A stretch of DNA of 39,268 nt, taken from contig DJXS01000043.1 in NCBI GenBank assembly GCA_002448395.1, positions 1 through 39,268 of the forward strand, in the 5' to 3' direction. Shown here one piece after another: positions 6,374 to 14,780 of the stretch (position 1 is the stretch's first letter; every line of letters begins with the position of its first letter). A model generated the notes under the pieces. The model did no database searches and was not told where the DNA came from. It saw nothing but the letters and a program-made list of their open reading frames with translations. The translations under genes and the position numbers were made by a program. This stretch comes from Lachnospiraceae bacterium UBA6998. GTDB taxonomy: Bacteria; Bacillota; Clostridia; Lachnospirales; Lachnospiraceae.

Positions 6374-7042
6374 ATGAGACAAATAAATGACCACATAGTG
6401 ATGCTTGAACTCGGCAGCAGGGATGAATGGCTGCAGGCCCGCGGCAAACGGATCGGCGGGAGCGAGGCGTCAGCAGTGGTCGGGCTTAACCCTTACATGT
6501 CGAACACAGATCTGTGGAGCATCAAGACAGGGCGCAGGGAAGCCGAGGACATCAGCGACAAGCCTTATGTCAGGTATGGCCACGACGCGGAGCCGCTCCT
6601 GAGGGAGCTGTTCAAGCTGGATTTCCCGGATTACAAGGTCGGGTACCGCGACAACAACCTGTTCCTTAACTCCAAGTATCCATGGGCGCACGCTTCACTT
6701 GACGGCTGGCTTCAGGATCCGGAAGGCAGGACAGGGATCCTCGAGATCAAGACCACTGAGATCCTGCAGAGCATGCAGAAGGAGAAGTGGAAGGACAGGA
6801 TCCCGGACAACTACTACCTGCAGGTCCTTCACTACATGATGGTGATGGAAGCCGATTTCGCCTGTCTGAAGGCACAGCTCAAGTATGACTATGACGGTGA
6901 CATCTACCTGCAGATCAGACACTACTGGATAGAGAGACAGGACGTTGTGAACGACATCAGGATCCTGTCTGAGAAGGAAGAGGAGTTCTGGCACCACATG
7001 CAGAACGGCACAAGACCGGCGACACTGCTGCCGGAGATTTAG
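6374..7042 (+). CDS. YqaJ-type phage recombination exonuclease
   Basis: A lambda-exonuclease-like PD-(D/E)XK nuclease of 222 residues that would resect double-strand ends to give ssDNA for RecT. Seen motifs: RIGGSEASAVVGLNPY (27-41), H70-D-A-E73, D110 in AHASLDGWL and the E124-I-K126 triad in GILEIKTTE, with a conserved YYLQVLHYMMV helix after it. ATG 6374 is chosen over GTG 6371 because GGAG lies eight bases upstream. It opens the cassette YqaJ-DUF1351-RecT-DUF1064. Confidence 0.93.
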   Translation: MRQINDHIVMLELGSRDEWLQARGKRIGGSEASAVVGLNPYMSNTDLWSIKTGRREAEDISDKPYVRYGHDAEPLLRELFKLDFPDYKVGYRDNNLFLNSKYPWAHASLDGWLQDPEGRTGILEIKTTEILQSMQKEKWKDRIPDNYYLQVLHYMMVMEADFACLKAQLKYDYDGDIYLQIRHYWIERQDVVNDIRILSEKEEEFWHHMQNGTRPATLLPEI

Positions 7043-7055
7043 GAGGATACAGATT

Positions 7056-7955
7056 ATGGCATTAGAACTGAAGATCATTTCCCCTTCAGAGGAGGGATTC
7101 GTGAAGCAGATCGTCTGGAACGCAGACGAGATCGCTGAATATGTGGCCGGAAGGGTCGGCTATTACAAGAACCTGGTCTACACGGATGATCAGATCGTCG
7201 AAGCCAAGAAGGACCGCGCCGAACTCAATAAGTTCATTTCGGCTCTGAAAGCAAAGGACAGGGAGATCAAGAAGCTGTGCCTGCAGCCGTATGAGGAGTT
7301 CCATCAGAAGATGCAGCTGATCATCGCTCAGGTAGAGGAGCCGGTGAACCTGATCGACAAGCAGGTGAAGGACTACGAGGACCAGCAGAAGGCCGCGAAG
7401 ACGGAAGAGATCAAAAAGCTCTTCGAAGAAAAAGGCTTCCAGCCGTGGGTGACACTTGACAGGATCTGGAACCCGTCCTGGCTTAACAAGAGCTATTCGC
7501 TTAAAAAGATCGAGGCAGATCTGTCGACCATCCAGCACAGCATCGGTGAAGACATCCTGCTGATCAACCAGATGGGAGAAGGACAGCCGGCGGCCCTCAG
7601 AGAGTACCAGCGTTCCATGGACAAGACAAAGGCTGTCGAAGCCGGCAAGAGATACATCGAAGCCAAATACGCGGAACAGCGCATGGCTGAGACCATTGAC
7701 AGGCAGCGGGATGAAGAGGCCCGCAGGGCACAGGAAGAGATCGACAGGGATCTTGGCATCGCGCCCGCTCCTGTGGAAGCACACACTGAAGCTCCGGAGC
7801 CGGTGAGCGTTGCGCCGGCGCAAAAGGAAGAACAGCAGCAGGCACCCGAGACAAAGAAGATCAGCTTCTCTGTATGGGTCACAAGGGAACAGCTGGCGGC
7901 GCTCAACAAGTGCCTGAAGGATAACGGCATTAAGTTTGAACAGATCAGGAATTAA
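7056..7955 (+). CDS. DUF1351-family phage protein
   Basis: A 299-residue, strongly helical protein with the DUF1351 pattern: DRAELNKFISALKAKDREIKKLCLQPYEEFHQKMQLII and then a basic-acidic coiled coil; WLNKSYSLKKIEADL is typical of the family. The linker at about 245-275 is Pro/Ala/Gln-rich, and the C-terminus (ISFSVWVTREQLAALNKCLKDNGIKFEQI) forms a small separate domain. DUF1351 proteins regularly sit between YqaJ and RecT and are thought to assist recombination; the mechanism is not known. AGGAGG precedes the ATG. Confidence 0.9.
   Translation: MALELKIISPSEEGFVKQIVWNADEIAEYVAGRVGYYKNLVYTDDQIVEAKKDRAELNKFISALKAKDREIKKLCLQPYEEFHQKMQLIIAQVEEPVNLIDKQVKDYEDQQKAAKTEEIKKLFEEKGFQPWVTLDRIWNPSWLNKSYSLKKIEADLSTIQHSIGEDILLINQMGEGQPAALREYQRSMDKTKAVEAGKRYIEAKYAEQRMAETIDRQRDEEARRAQEEIDRDLGIAPAPVEAHTEAPEPVSVAPAQKEEQQQAPETKKISFSVWVTREQLAALNKCLKDNGIKFEQIRN
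7810..7825. repeat. Palindromic 16-mer, copy 1
   Basis: TTGCGCCGGCGCAAAA lies inside the DUF1351 gene and recurs exactly at 35541-35556 in a non-coding gap. The centre TTGCGCCGGCGCAA is a perfect 14-base palindrome. It could be a binding site; chance is unlikely for 16 identical bases in 39 kb but cannot be excluded. Confidence 0.5.
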
Positions 7956-7966
7956 GGAGGTATACC

Positions 7967-8923
7967 ATGGCAGTTACAAACAGTCTCGCGAACAGGCAGA
8001 AGAAAACAGGATTCACCGCATACCTTACAAACGAAGCGGTGAAGGCACAGATCACCAAGGTAGTGGCCGGCAAGAACGGTGACCGGTTCATTACATCTAT
8101 TATCTCAGCAGTAAACACAAATCCCGCGCTCCAGGAATGCACGAACCAGAGCATCCTTTCCGCAGCGCTCCTCGGGGAATCCCTCAAGCTTTCCCCTTCC
8201 CCCCAGCTGGGCCAGTATTACATGGTCCCCTTCAATGACAAGAATAAAGGCAAGGTCGCGCAGTTCCAGCTCGGATACAAAGGCTACATCCAGCTCGCGC
8301 TCAGGTCCGGCCAGTATAAGAAGCTGAACGTCCTGGCGATCAAGGAAGGCGAACTGGTCCGCTACGATCCGCTGAACGAGGACATCGAGGTGAAGCTGAT
8401 CGACGATGAGGAAGAGAGAGAGAAGGCGCCCACAATCGGTTACTATGCGATGTTCGAGTACCTGAACGGCTTCCGGAAGACGATGTACTGGTCCAGAAAC
8501 AAGATGCTCCTGCACGCGGACCGCTACTCTCAGGCATTCAGCAAGGATGGATGCGACATCAACACCAAGTTCGGAAAGAAGCACAAGGTCAGCTTCGAGG
8601 AATATGAAGCCGGCAACTTCCCCCAGAACGATGCATGGATGTACTCCTCTTTCTGGTACAAGGACTTCGACGGCATGGCCTACAAGACGATGCTGCGCCA
8701 GCTGATCAGCAAGTGGGGCATCATGTCGATCGAAATGGTCGATGCCATGGACAGGGATATGACCGTCATCAACGAGGATGGCACTGTGGATTATGTCGAG
8801 ACAGAGGAAGCACCCGCTGCCGAACCTGTAGCCGACACTGAGTACAAGGAAGTGAAGGCATATGAGCCGCCGGCACAGAATGATGGGCAGCAGGAATCTT
8901 ATGACGGCCTCCAGTGGGGCTGA
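7967..8923 (+). CDS. recT: RecT-family single-strand annealing protein
   Basis: A 318-residue recombinase that anneals ssDNA produced by the YqaJ exonuclease. Family features seen: SIISAVNTNPALQECTNQSILSA, AALLGESLKLSPSPQLGQYYMVPF, FQLGYKGYIQLALRSGQY and, near residue 225-255, YKTMLRQLISKWG. The C-terminal about 50 residues are acidic and low complexity (EEAPAAEPVADTEYKEV), likely the protein-interaction tail. AAGGAGG precedes the ATG; the DUF1064 gene starts four bases after its stop. Confidence 0.96.
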   Translation: MAVTNSLANRQKKTGFTAYLTNEAVKAQITKVVAGKNGDRFITSIISAVNTNPALQECTNQSILSAALLGESLKLSPSPQLGQYYMVPFNDKNKGKVAQFQLGYKGYIQLALRSGQYKKLNVLAIKEGELVRYDPLNEDIEVKLIDDEEEREKAPTIGYYAMFEYLNGFRKTMYWSRNKMLLHADRYSQAFSKDGCDINTKFGKKHKVSFEEYEAGNFPQNDAWMYSSFWYKDFDGMAYKTMLRQLISKWGIMSIEMVDAMDRDMTVINEDGTVDYVETEEAPAAEPVADTEYKEVKAYEPPAQNDGQQESYDGLQWG

Positions 8924-8926
8924 TAA

Positions 8927-9319
8927 ATGGCTTGGAGAAGAAACCGGAACAAGTACAACAACCATAAGATAACTGTCGATGGTGAAGTATTCGACAGTGA
9001 GAGGGAGTACCGCCGCTATCTGGAATTGCAATTGCTCGAAAAATCGGGTGTTATAAGGGATTTGCACAGGCAGGTCACATTCGACCTGATTCCGGAGGCC
9101 AGGGAACCCGACCGCTACGGTCCGAGGGGCGGGCTCCACAGAGGGAAGGTAATAGAGCGTGGGGTATCGTACATAGCTGATTTTACGTATTACGCCGCAC
9201 TTCCTTCCGGAGAGGAAGAATTTGTTGTTGAGGATTGTAAGGGCATGAGAACAGACGACTATAAGATCAAGCGCAAGCTCATGCTCTTTATCCACAAGAT
9301 CCGGGTCAGAGAAACGTAA
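8927..9319 (+). CDS. DUF1064 PD-(D/E)XK nuclease-like protein
   Basis: A 130-residue protein matching the DUF1064 pattern: NKYNNHKITVDGEVFDSEREYRRYLELQLLEKSGVI (E23-type helix), LHRQVTFDLIP, then YIADFTYY and FVVEDCKGMRT, the D...E-x-K core of a VRR/Holliday-junction-type nuclease, and the usual end KLMLFIHKIRVRE. It likely resolves or cuts branched DNA in replication and recombination. It lies directly after RecT. Confidence 0.9.
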   Translation: MAWRRNRNKYNNHKITVDGEVFDSEREYRRYLELQLLEKSGVIRDLHRQVTFDLIPEAREPDRYGPRGGLHRGKVIERGVSYIADFTYYAALPSGEEEFVVEDCKGMRTDDYKIKRKLMLFIHKIRVRET

Positions 9320-9330
9320 GGAGCATATGA

Positions 9331-10158
9331 ATGGGCAACAGGATTTTAAAGCAGGACATCTGCACAAGTGAAGAAGTGGATCAGCTCAGCTGGTTTGAAG
9401 AGGTTCTGTTCTATAGGCTCATTGTCAACTGTGATGATTATGGCTGTTTTGACCGCCGCGCAAAGATCATCAAGGCATCGCTCTTCCCATTAAAAGAAAG
9501 TGTCACTGTGAAGCAGATCGACAGTGCTGTTGACAGGTTATCGACGGTAGGCTTGGTCCGAGTATATGAAGTACAGGGACGACCGTACCTGCAATTGACT
9601 ACCTGGTCAAAGCATCAGAGGCTTCGGAACAGCAAACACAGGTATCCTGGACCCGATGAAAGTGATTCGCCGCAAGTTGCGGCGAGTTGCGGCGAGTTGC
9701 GGCAGGACGCGGAAAATGGCGGCCTCGCGCGCGCGTCTATGAGAATCCAATCCGAATCCGAATACGAATCAGAATTAGAATCCGAATCCGAATATTACTG
9801 CACGGAGCAATCGGATGATTGCACCATGCCATCTGATCGAAATCACAAGCCTGAGCCAGAAGAAGCAGACGTGCCGGCCATAATTCTGAATGATGGATCC
9901 GAATGGCGGCCAAGTGTTGATGATGTCGAGGAATGGAAGAGCCTGTATCCGGGTGTGGACATAGCCATTGAATTCGGCCGGATGCGCCAGTGGTGTAAAG
10001 ACAATCCTAAAAAGCGCAAGACAAAGAACGGTGCGCGCAGGTTTGCAAGGGGCTGGCTGGATCGTGAACAGAACCGCGGCTGGAAACAGAATGGCGATAA
10101 CGGCAAAGCGGCTAAAGATAAGCTTTCACAGAAATTTGAGGAGATGCAGAAATGGTGA
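9331..10158 (+). CDS. Phage replication initiator (DnaD/replisome-organizer-like)
   Basis: A 275-residue protein. The N-terminus (about 1-100) has the winged-helix pattern of phage initiators: NRILKQDICTSEEVDQLSWFEEVLFYRLIVNCDDYGCFD and TVGLVRVYEVQGRPYLQLTTWSKHQR. The C-terminus (about 190-275) is a smaller helical domain (VEEWKSLYPGVDIAIEFGRMRQWCKDNPKKRKT..ARRFARGWLDRE) like the DnaB/DnaD-interacting tail. The linker is encoded by tandem DNA repeats, as in lambda O, where the origin lies within the initiator gene. It is followed by the helicase loader. Confidence 0.88.
   Translation: MGNRILKQDICTSEEVDQLSWFEEVLFYRLIVNCDDYGCFDRRAKIIKASLFPLKESVTVKQIDSAVDRLSTVGLVRVYEVQGRPYLQLTTWSKHQRLRNSKHRYPGPDESDSPQVAASCGELRQDAENGGLARASMRIQSESEYESELESESEYYCTEQSDDCTMPSDRNHKPEPEEADVPAIILNDGSEWRPSVDDVEEWKSLYPGVDIAIEFGRMRQWCKDNPKKRKTKNGARRFARGWLDREQNRGWKQNGDNGKAAKDKLSQKFEEMQKW
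9671..9795 (+). repeat. ori: Two repeat arrays: candidate phage replication origin
   Basis: Array 1 is three tandem 10-mers, GGCGAGTTGC at 9681-9690 and 9691-9700 plus the variant CGCAAGTTGC at 9671-9680; the period is not a multiple of three, so it is not a peptide repeat. Array 2 (9743-9795) is eight GAATNN hexamers, with the 14-mer TCCGAATCCGAATA at 9751 and again at 9781, 30 bp apart. They lie in the linker of the initiator gene, where lambdoid and many Gram-positive phage origins lie. Confidence 0.65.
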
Positions 10159-10772
10159 GCAAGATATCAAGAGAGGATTTCAAACTGATCGTTGCGAGTC
10201 TTAAGGCCGCATATCCGAAAGAGGACTTCATATCGAGCCAGCATACATTCAATCTCTGGTATACCGCGCTTCAGGATCTCGATTATCCGACTCTCCAGAA
10301 GGCGGCCATGGCCTATATCATGAGCAACCATTTCCCGCCTGCAATATCTGATATACGTCAGATCGCATACGACCTTGACGCTCCTGCAGATGACCTGGCC
10401 GCTGAGGAATGGGCGAGGCTCATGAAGGCCCTTGGCCATGCGGGAAGCCCGGAGGCGGCGGACTACTGGAACAGGCTCCCGGAGACGACAAAGGAGATCA
10501 TCGGCGGCTTCTCTGAGTACAGGGAATGGGCAAACATGCCGACAGTTGATCTTATGTCCGTACAGAGGCCCATGTTCATCAAGCGGTTCGAGGAGAAGGA
10601 GCGCGTAAAGAGATTCCGCGGAGCGGTACCCACGTCGCTCAATCCTCCGGTCAAACGTCTTGAGGAGCAGGTGGCTGCCAGGCTTGAGGAGAAAGTCCAC
10701 AGGCCCGGCAGCGGGGTCTCTGCTCCGGAAGACATGATAGCAGCACTGAAAAGGAGACTTACAGCAGGATGA
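10152..10772 (+). CDS. Helicase loader, G39P-like
   Basis: A 206-residue protein whose first about 80 residues match the G39P loader/inhibitor pattern: ISREDFKLIVASLKAAYP, NLWYTALQDLDYPTLQKAAMAYIMSNHFPPAISDIRQIA. SPP1 G39P loads the G40P helicase onto the initiator-bound origin. The C-terminal half is helical and basic. No replicative DnaB-type helicase gene is visible nearby, so it probably recruits the host helicase. It overlaps the initiator by seven bases. Confidence 0.85.
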   Translation: MVSKISREDFKLIVASLKAAYPKEDFISSQHTFNLWYTALQDLDYPTLQKAAMAYIMSNHFPPAISDIRQIAYDLDAPADDLAAEEWARLMKALGHAGSPEAADYWNRLPETTKEIIGGFSEYREWANMPTVDLMSVQRPMFIKRFEEKERVKRFRGAVPTSLNPPVKRLEEQVAARLEEKVHRPGSGVSAPEDMIAALKRRLTAG

Positions 10773-11248
10773 ATAAAGCAATATTAATGGGGCGCCTCAC
10801 AAGGGACCCCGAGATCAGATACACGCAGGGAGATTCCCCGATGTGCATAGCCAGGTACACACTGGCTGTGGACAGACGGTTCAACCGGAACAACGATGAC
10901 GGGAACAATGCAGACTTCATTCCCTGCATCTGCTTCGGCAAATCAGCAGAGTTCGTTGAGAAATACCTCATGAAGGGAACCAAGATGGCCGTGACCGGCA
11001 GGATCCAGACCGGATCCTACACAAACCGTGACGGCGTCAAGGTCTACACCACTGAAGTGGTCATTGAGGAGCAGGAATTTGCAGAGAGTAAGAATGCGCA
11101 GTCAGCAGGCAGCAGGACATCCTCCGGGAACACTGGCGCAGATCGGCGTGAGACTGGCCGGCAGCAGGCGCCTGCAAAGAGCGATGACCCGATGGACGGC
11201 TTCATGAATATCCCGGACGGAATCGACGAGGAGCTGCCGTTCGCATGA
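10769..11248 (+). CDS. ssb: Single-stranded DNA-binding protein
   Basis: A 159-residue SSB. The OB fold is complete: MNKAILMGRLTRDPEIRYTQ, ARYTLAVDRRF, ADFIPCICFGKSAEFVEKYLMKGTKMAVTGRIQTGSY and VYTTEVVIEEQEF. A Gly/Ser/Arg-rich linker leads to the acidic tip ending EELPFA, which in SSB recruits partner proteins. It protects ssDNA during phage replication and recombination. It overlaps the loader by four bases (ATGA). Confidence 0.97.
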   Translation: MNKAILMGRLTRDPEIRYTQGDSPMCIARYTLAVDRRFNRNNDDGNNADFIPCICFGKSAEFVEKYLMKGTKMAVTGRIQTGSYTNRDGVKVYTTEVVIEEQEFAESKNAQSAGSRTSSGNTGADRRETGRQQAPAKSDDPMDGFMNIPDGIDEELPFA

Positions 11249-11258
11249 GGAGGATACT

Positions 11259-12065
11259 ATGGATACACACCAGGTAATTATGGCACTGAGGAAAAGATTC
11301 AACGACCGGCGCAGGTATGCAATTGCAGAAGAAGTTGGACTTACGACAGGATATGCGCGCAGAAGACTCGATATGATCGTAGCAGACTGCTACAACTCGA
11401 ATGGTTACAGGCTGGACGGGTTTGAGATAAAGGTCAGCACCGCCGATCTGAGACGTGAGCTCGCCGATCCGGACAAGCACATAGCCTTCTTTGAGGTGAT
11501 CGATTACTACACGCTCGTCTGCCCGCCCAAAGTAGTGGAACCGGTTCTCGATATCATCCCCAAGAACTGGGGGATCCTCATTGTGAACGATGACGGAACG
11601 ACGCGGTACAAGCGTCGCCCGCTCGCGCTCCAGGACAAGAGGCCGGAAGACAGACGGATCCCGAGAGGGTTTTTCGCATCCTTCGTGCGGGCCATTCAGG
11701 AAAAGCAGCCTTCAAAACAGGAGCTGGACGCTGAGTACGACAGAGGCTTTAAAGAAGGAGGAGAAGAACACCGGCGGAGATTTGATTATAACAAGAGCCG
11801 GGTGCAGAGGGAAATAAAAAAACTGGATCAATATGACAAGCTGATGGCGCGGTTCGGTATCTATGGCGATGATGTCGACAAGATCATGGATGAGTTCGAG
11901 TCGTTCAGAAAGCTTAACAGGACGCACCTGCTGTGGGCGCTGAACAGCTCGATCAGCTCATTGGAAAAGATGAAAAAATGCTTGGAAGGTAATTGCGATG
12001 AACATGAAGATCGGGTTTTGTCAGAGATGCGGCAGAGCAGTGAAACTGACCAATCCCGAAGGTAA
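11259..12065 (+). CDS. PD-(D/E)XK nuclease-like (MmcB-type) protein
   Basis: A 268-residue protein. An N-terminal winged helix (AIAEEVGLTTGYARRRLDMIVADCY) runs into a PD-(D/E)XK core with D38 and E56-I-K58 (GFEIKVSTADLRREL), followed by FFEVIDYYTLVCP, the pattern of MmcB-like DNA-repair nucleases. The second half (about 150-268) is a charged coiled coil. It likely cuts or processes DNA during replication; the exact substrate is unknown. AGGAGG precedes its ATG and its end overlaps the next gene by 68 bp. Confidence 0.75.
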   Translation: MDTHQVIMALRKRFNDRRRYAIAEEVGLTTGYARRRLDMIVADCYNSNGYRLDGFEIKVSTADLRRELADPDKHIAFFEVIDYYTLVCPPKVVEPVLDIIPKNWGILIVNDDGTTRYKRRPLALQDKRPEDRRIPRGFFASFVRAIQEKQPSKQELDAEYDRGFKEGGEEHRRRFDYNKSRVQREIKKLDQYDKLMARFGIYGDDVDKIMDEFESFRKLNRTHLLWALNSSISSLEKMKKCLEGNCDEHEDRVLSEMRQSSETDQSRR

Positions 12066-12189
12066 GACACAGCGGGACTGGGACAGGCAGGCAACCGAGA
12101 AATGCGCGTGTATGCAGATAAAGGTACACGGCAGAAAGAAGACAGTAGGAGGATTCAGACAGCTGGATTTTCGAGATCTGGGAATTTAA
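11998..12189 (+). CDS. Small zinc-ribbon protein
   Basis: A 63-residue basic protein with C-x-x-C (FCQRCGR) and a C-x-C (KCACM) that can form a zinc ribbon. GGAAGG precedes ATG. It overlaps the MmcB-like gene in another frame. No function is known to me; such proteins often bind DNA or RNA polymerase. Confidence 0.65.
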   Translation: MNMKIGFCQRCGRAVKLTNPEGKTQRDWDRQATEKCACMQIKVHGRKKTVGGFRQLDFRDLGI

Positions 12190-12202
12190 AAAAATAACAG
12201 AA

Positions 12203-12244
12203 AGGAGCAGCAGCCCCGGCCGGGTAATAGCTATAGCGGCTCCT
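12203..12244 (+). promoter_or_regulatory. Inverted repeat in the leader of the helicase-methyltransferase gene
   Basis: AGGAGC (12203-12208) can pair with GCTCCT (12239-12244) across 30 bases; the left arm contains the only good Shine-Dalgarno sequence in the 62-bp gap. The gene at 12252 then has only a weak GGA upstream, so folding may affect translation. No terminator or promoter is seen here. Confidence 0.3.
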
Positions 12245-12251
12245 GGAAAAC

Positions 12252-14780
12252 ATGAACTACAAAGAATTTCTTATGACAAAAATGGAAATCGCAAAAGACA
12301 GCGGTTTCGAGATTGATAAAGCGGAGATTAATCCGGTATTGAAACCTCACCAGAGGGATGCAGTGCAGTGGGCGTTGCGAGGAGGCCGCCGGGCACTGTT
12401 TGAATCCTTTGGATTAGGAAAGACGATACAGGAACTTGAGTTTTGCCATCAGTGCATAAAGCACGAAGGGGGGAAGGCACTGATCGTCCTGCCTCTGGGC
12501 GTAAAGCAGGAATTCACCAGGGACGCGGTTAAGATTCTCGGATATGAAGCGCCGCAATATGTCCGTACCATGGACGAAGTGAAAGCCGCCAAAACGCAGA
12601 TCGTTCTCTCGAATTATGAGCGGGTTAGGGATGGCGACATAGACCCAGCATATTTTACAGCCACGTCACTGGATGAAGCATCTGTGCTCAGGTCATTCGG
12701 ATCCAAGACTTATCAGACGTTTTTGGACAAATTCAAGGGCGTGAAATATAAACTCGTAGCCACGGCGACACCATCGCCGAACAGGTATAAGGAGCTGATC
12801 CATTATGCCGGCTATCTGGAAGTAATGGACACTGGGCAGGCACTCACGAGGTTCTTTCAGAGAGATTCGACCAAAGCGAATAACCTGACGTTGTATCCAA
12901 ACATGGAAGATGAATTTTGGCTTTGGATATCATCGTGGGCACTGTTCATCACAAAGCCTTCCGACCTTAATCCGGAATACTCCGATGAAGGCTATGTGTT
13001 GCCGCCCTTACAGGTAAACTGGCATGAGTTGCCAATCGAATACGGAAAAGCCATGGATAAGGACGGACAGATGATGTTATTCGAACAGGCGGCAGCAGGC
13101 TTAAAAGAAGCAGCACATGTTAAAAAAGACACGATTGAAGAGAGAGTCAGGAGAGCGGCAGAAATCATCAGAGAATCGCCCGACGATCATTTCGTGATAT
13201 GGCACGACAGGGAAGCGGAGCGCGAAGAAATAAAAAAGCAGATTCCCGGAACGGTCGACATCTACGGGAATATGGAATACGAAGAGCGAGAGAGGCGAGT
13301 GATTGCATTCTCGGATGGAGAAGTAAAGTATTTTGCTACAAAGAAATCGCTGTCCGGCAGCGGGTGTAACTTCCAGAGATTCTGCCACAGAGAGATATTC
13401 GTGGGAATCGATTATGAATTCAATGATTTCATCCAGGCGATCCATAGATGTTACAGGTTCCTGCAAGAAAAACAGGTAGTCATTGACATCATTTACATGG
13501 AGTCAGAAAGAGAGATCAAAGCGGCGCTCGAAGAAAAATGGCGCAATCACAACCGCATGGTCGAGAAAATGATTGAAATCGTCAAGAGATACGGTCTCAA
13601 TACAACAGACAAATTCAAAAGACTGGAAAGAAAGATGGGGGTGGATCCTGTGGAGATCAAAGGGAAACATTATAAAGCGGTCAACAATGACTGTGTAGAG
13701 TATACCAGGACAATGGAAGCGGATTCTGTCGGGCTCATCCATACATCAATACCTTTCGGGAATCATTATGAATATGCGAATTCCTATAACGATTTTGGTC
13801 ATAATCAGGATCTTGAAAGATTCTTTGAACAAATGGACTATCTGACGCCTGAACTGCTCAGGGTGCTGCAGCCTGGTCGGATCGCGGCGATCCATGTAAA
13901 GGACCGTGTTCTGTTCGGGAATGTCACAGGATGCGGATTCCCGACAATGGACGCTTTCCACGTAGAGGTAATCAATCATTACAAAAAACACGGATTCTAT
14001 TACATCGGAATGATCACTGTGTTGACCGATGTAGTAAGGGAAAATAATCAGACGTACCGTCTCGGATGGACAGAGCAATGCAAAGACGGCTCGAAGATGG
14101 GTGTAGGGTGCCCGGAATACATCCTGCTTTTCCGAAAAAAGCAGACAAGCGGAGAGAATGCCTATGCCGACATCCCAGTAACTAAGGACAAAGAGAAATA
14201 CACGCGTGCCAGGTGGCAGCTGGACGCGAACGCCTATTGGAGATCGTCAGGTGACAGACTCATGGACAAAGAAGAGATTAAGACGATCGATCCGGGAGCG
14301 CTCGGGCGCGTTTACAAGGAATTCTCGAGAAACAATGTCTACAAATTCGAGGACCACCTCAAGATGTACGAGATCATGGATGCAAACGGCAGACTTCCGG
14401 CCACTTTCATGGCGTGTCCGCCGGCATCGTGGAATCAGATGGAAATCTGGGACGATATCAACAGGATGCGCACATTGAACGCCAACCAGAAGCACCGCAG
14501 ATTGCAGATGCACGTCTGCCCTTTGCAGATCGACATTGTGGAGAGGATCATCGAGCGATACTCCAATGAAAACGAGGTCGTTTATGACCCGTTCGGCGGC
14601 ATCATGACAGTCCCAATGACGGCGGTCAAGATGAAACGTTACGGCATTGGTTGCGAGTTGAACCCGGACTATTTCCGGGACGGAGTCGGATACCTGGAAG
14701 CAGCTGACAACGAAAGAGAGATGCCGACACTGTTTGATTTTATAGGCGAAGAGGAAACGGAGGCCGCCGATGAAGAATAG
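12252..14780 (+). CDS. SNF2/DEAD-like helicase fused to a DNA methyltransferase
   Basis: An 842-residue fusion. Residues 28-430 are a superfamily 2 motor: LKPHQRDAVQWAL, Walker A F-G-L-G-K-T (53-58), L-D-E-A-S (140-144), ATATP (170-174) and a motif VI-like QAIHRCYRFLQ (395-404). Residues about 475-815 are a beta-class amino-methyltransferase: motif IV region HTSIPFGNHYEY, in which the usual (D/N/S)PP(Y/F) is S-I-P-F (499-502), and motif I VVYDPFGGIMTV with GCELNPDYF. Without an endonuclease domain it is not a complete restriction system. It may modify phage DNA against host restriction or act in replication; the altered catalytic motif leaves activity in doubt. Confidence 0.88.
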   Translation: MNYKEFLMTKMEIAKDSGFEIDKAEINPVLKPHQRDAVQWALRGGRRALFESFGLGKTIQELEFCHQCIKHEGGKALIVLPLGVKQEFTRDAVKILGYEAPQYVRTMDEVKAAKTQIVLSNYERVRDGDIDPAYFTATSLDEASVLRSFGSKTYQTFLDKFKGVKYKLVATATPSPNRYKELIHYAGYLEVMDTGQALTRFFQRDSTKANNLTLYPNMEDEFWLWISSWALFITKPSDLNPEYSDEGYVLPPLQVNWHELPIEYGKAMDKDGQMMLFEQAAAGLKEAAHVKKDTIEERVRRAAEIIRESPDDHFVIWHDREAEREEIKKQIPGTVDIYGNMEYEERERRVIAFSDGEVKYFATKKSLSGSGCNFQRFCHREIFVGIDYEFNDFIQAIHRCYRFLQEKQVVIDIIYMESEREIKAALEEKWRNHNRMVEKMIEIVKRYGLNTTDKFKRLERKMGVDPVEIKGKHYKAVNNDCVEYTRTMEADSVGLIHTSIPFGNHYEYANSYNDFGHNQDLERFFEQMDYLTPELLRVLQPGRIAAIHVKDRVLFGNVTGCGFPTMDAFHVEVINHYKKHGFYYIGMITVLTDVVRENNQTYRLGWTEQCKDGSKMGVGCPEYILLFRKKQTSGENAYADIPVTKDKEKYTRARWQLDANAYWRSSGDRLMDKEEIKTIDPGALGRVYKEFSRNNVYKFEDHLKMYEIMDANGRLPATFMACPPASWNQMEIWDDINRMRTLNANQKHRRLQMHVCPLQIDIVERIIERYSNENEVVYDPFGGIMTVPMTAVKMKRYGIGCELNPDYFRDGVGYLEAADNEREMPTLFDFIGEEETEAADEE

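Noticed and set aside
8105..9367. 420-codon open frame on the minus strand opposite recT and the DUF1064 gene
   Set aside because: It mirrors strongly coding plus-strand genes, has no ribosome site and no recognisable protein features.
9743..9795. GAATNN repeats as a CRISPR array
   Set aside because: Hexamers without spacers and without cas genes; they lie within the initiator coding sequence.
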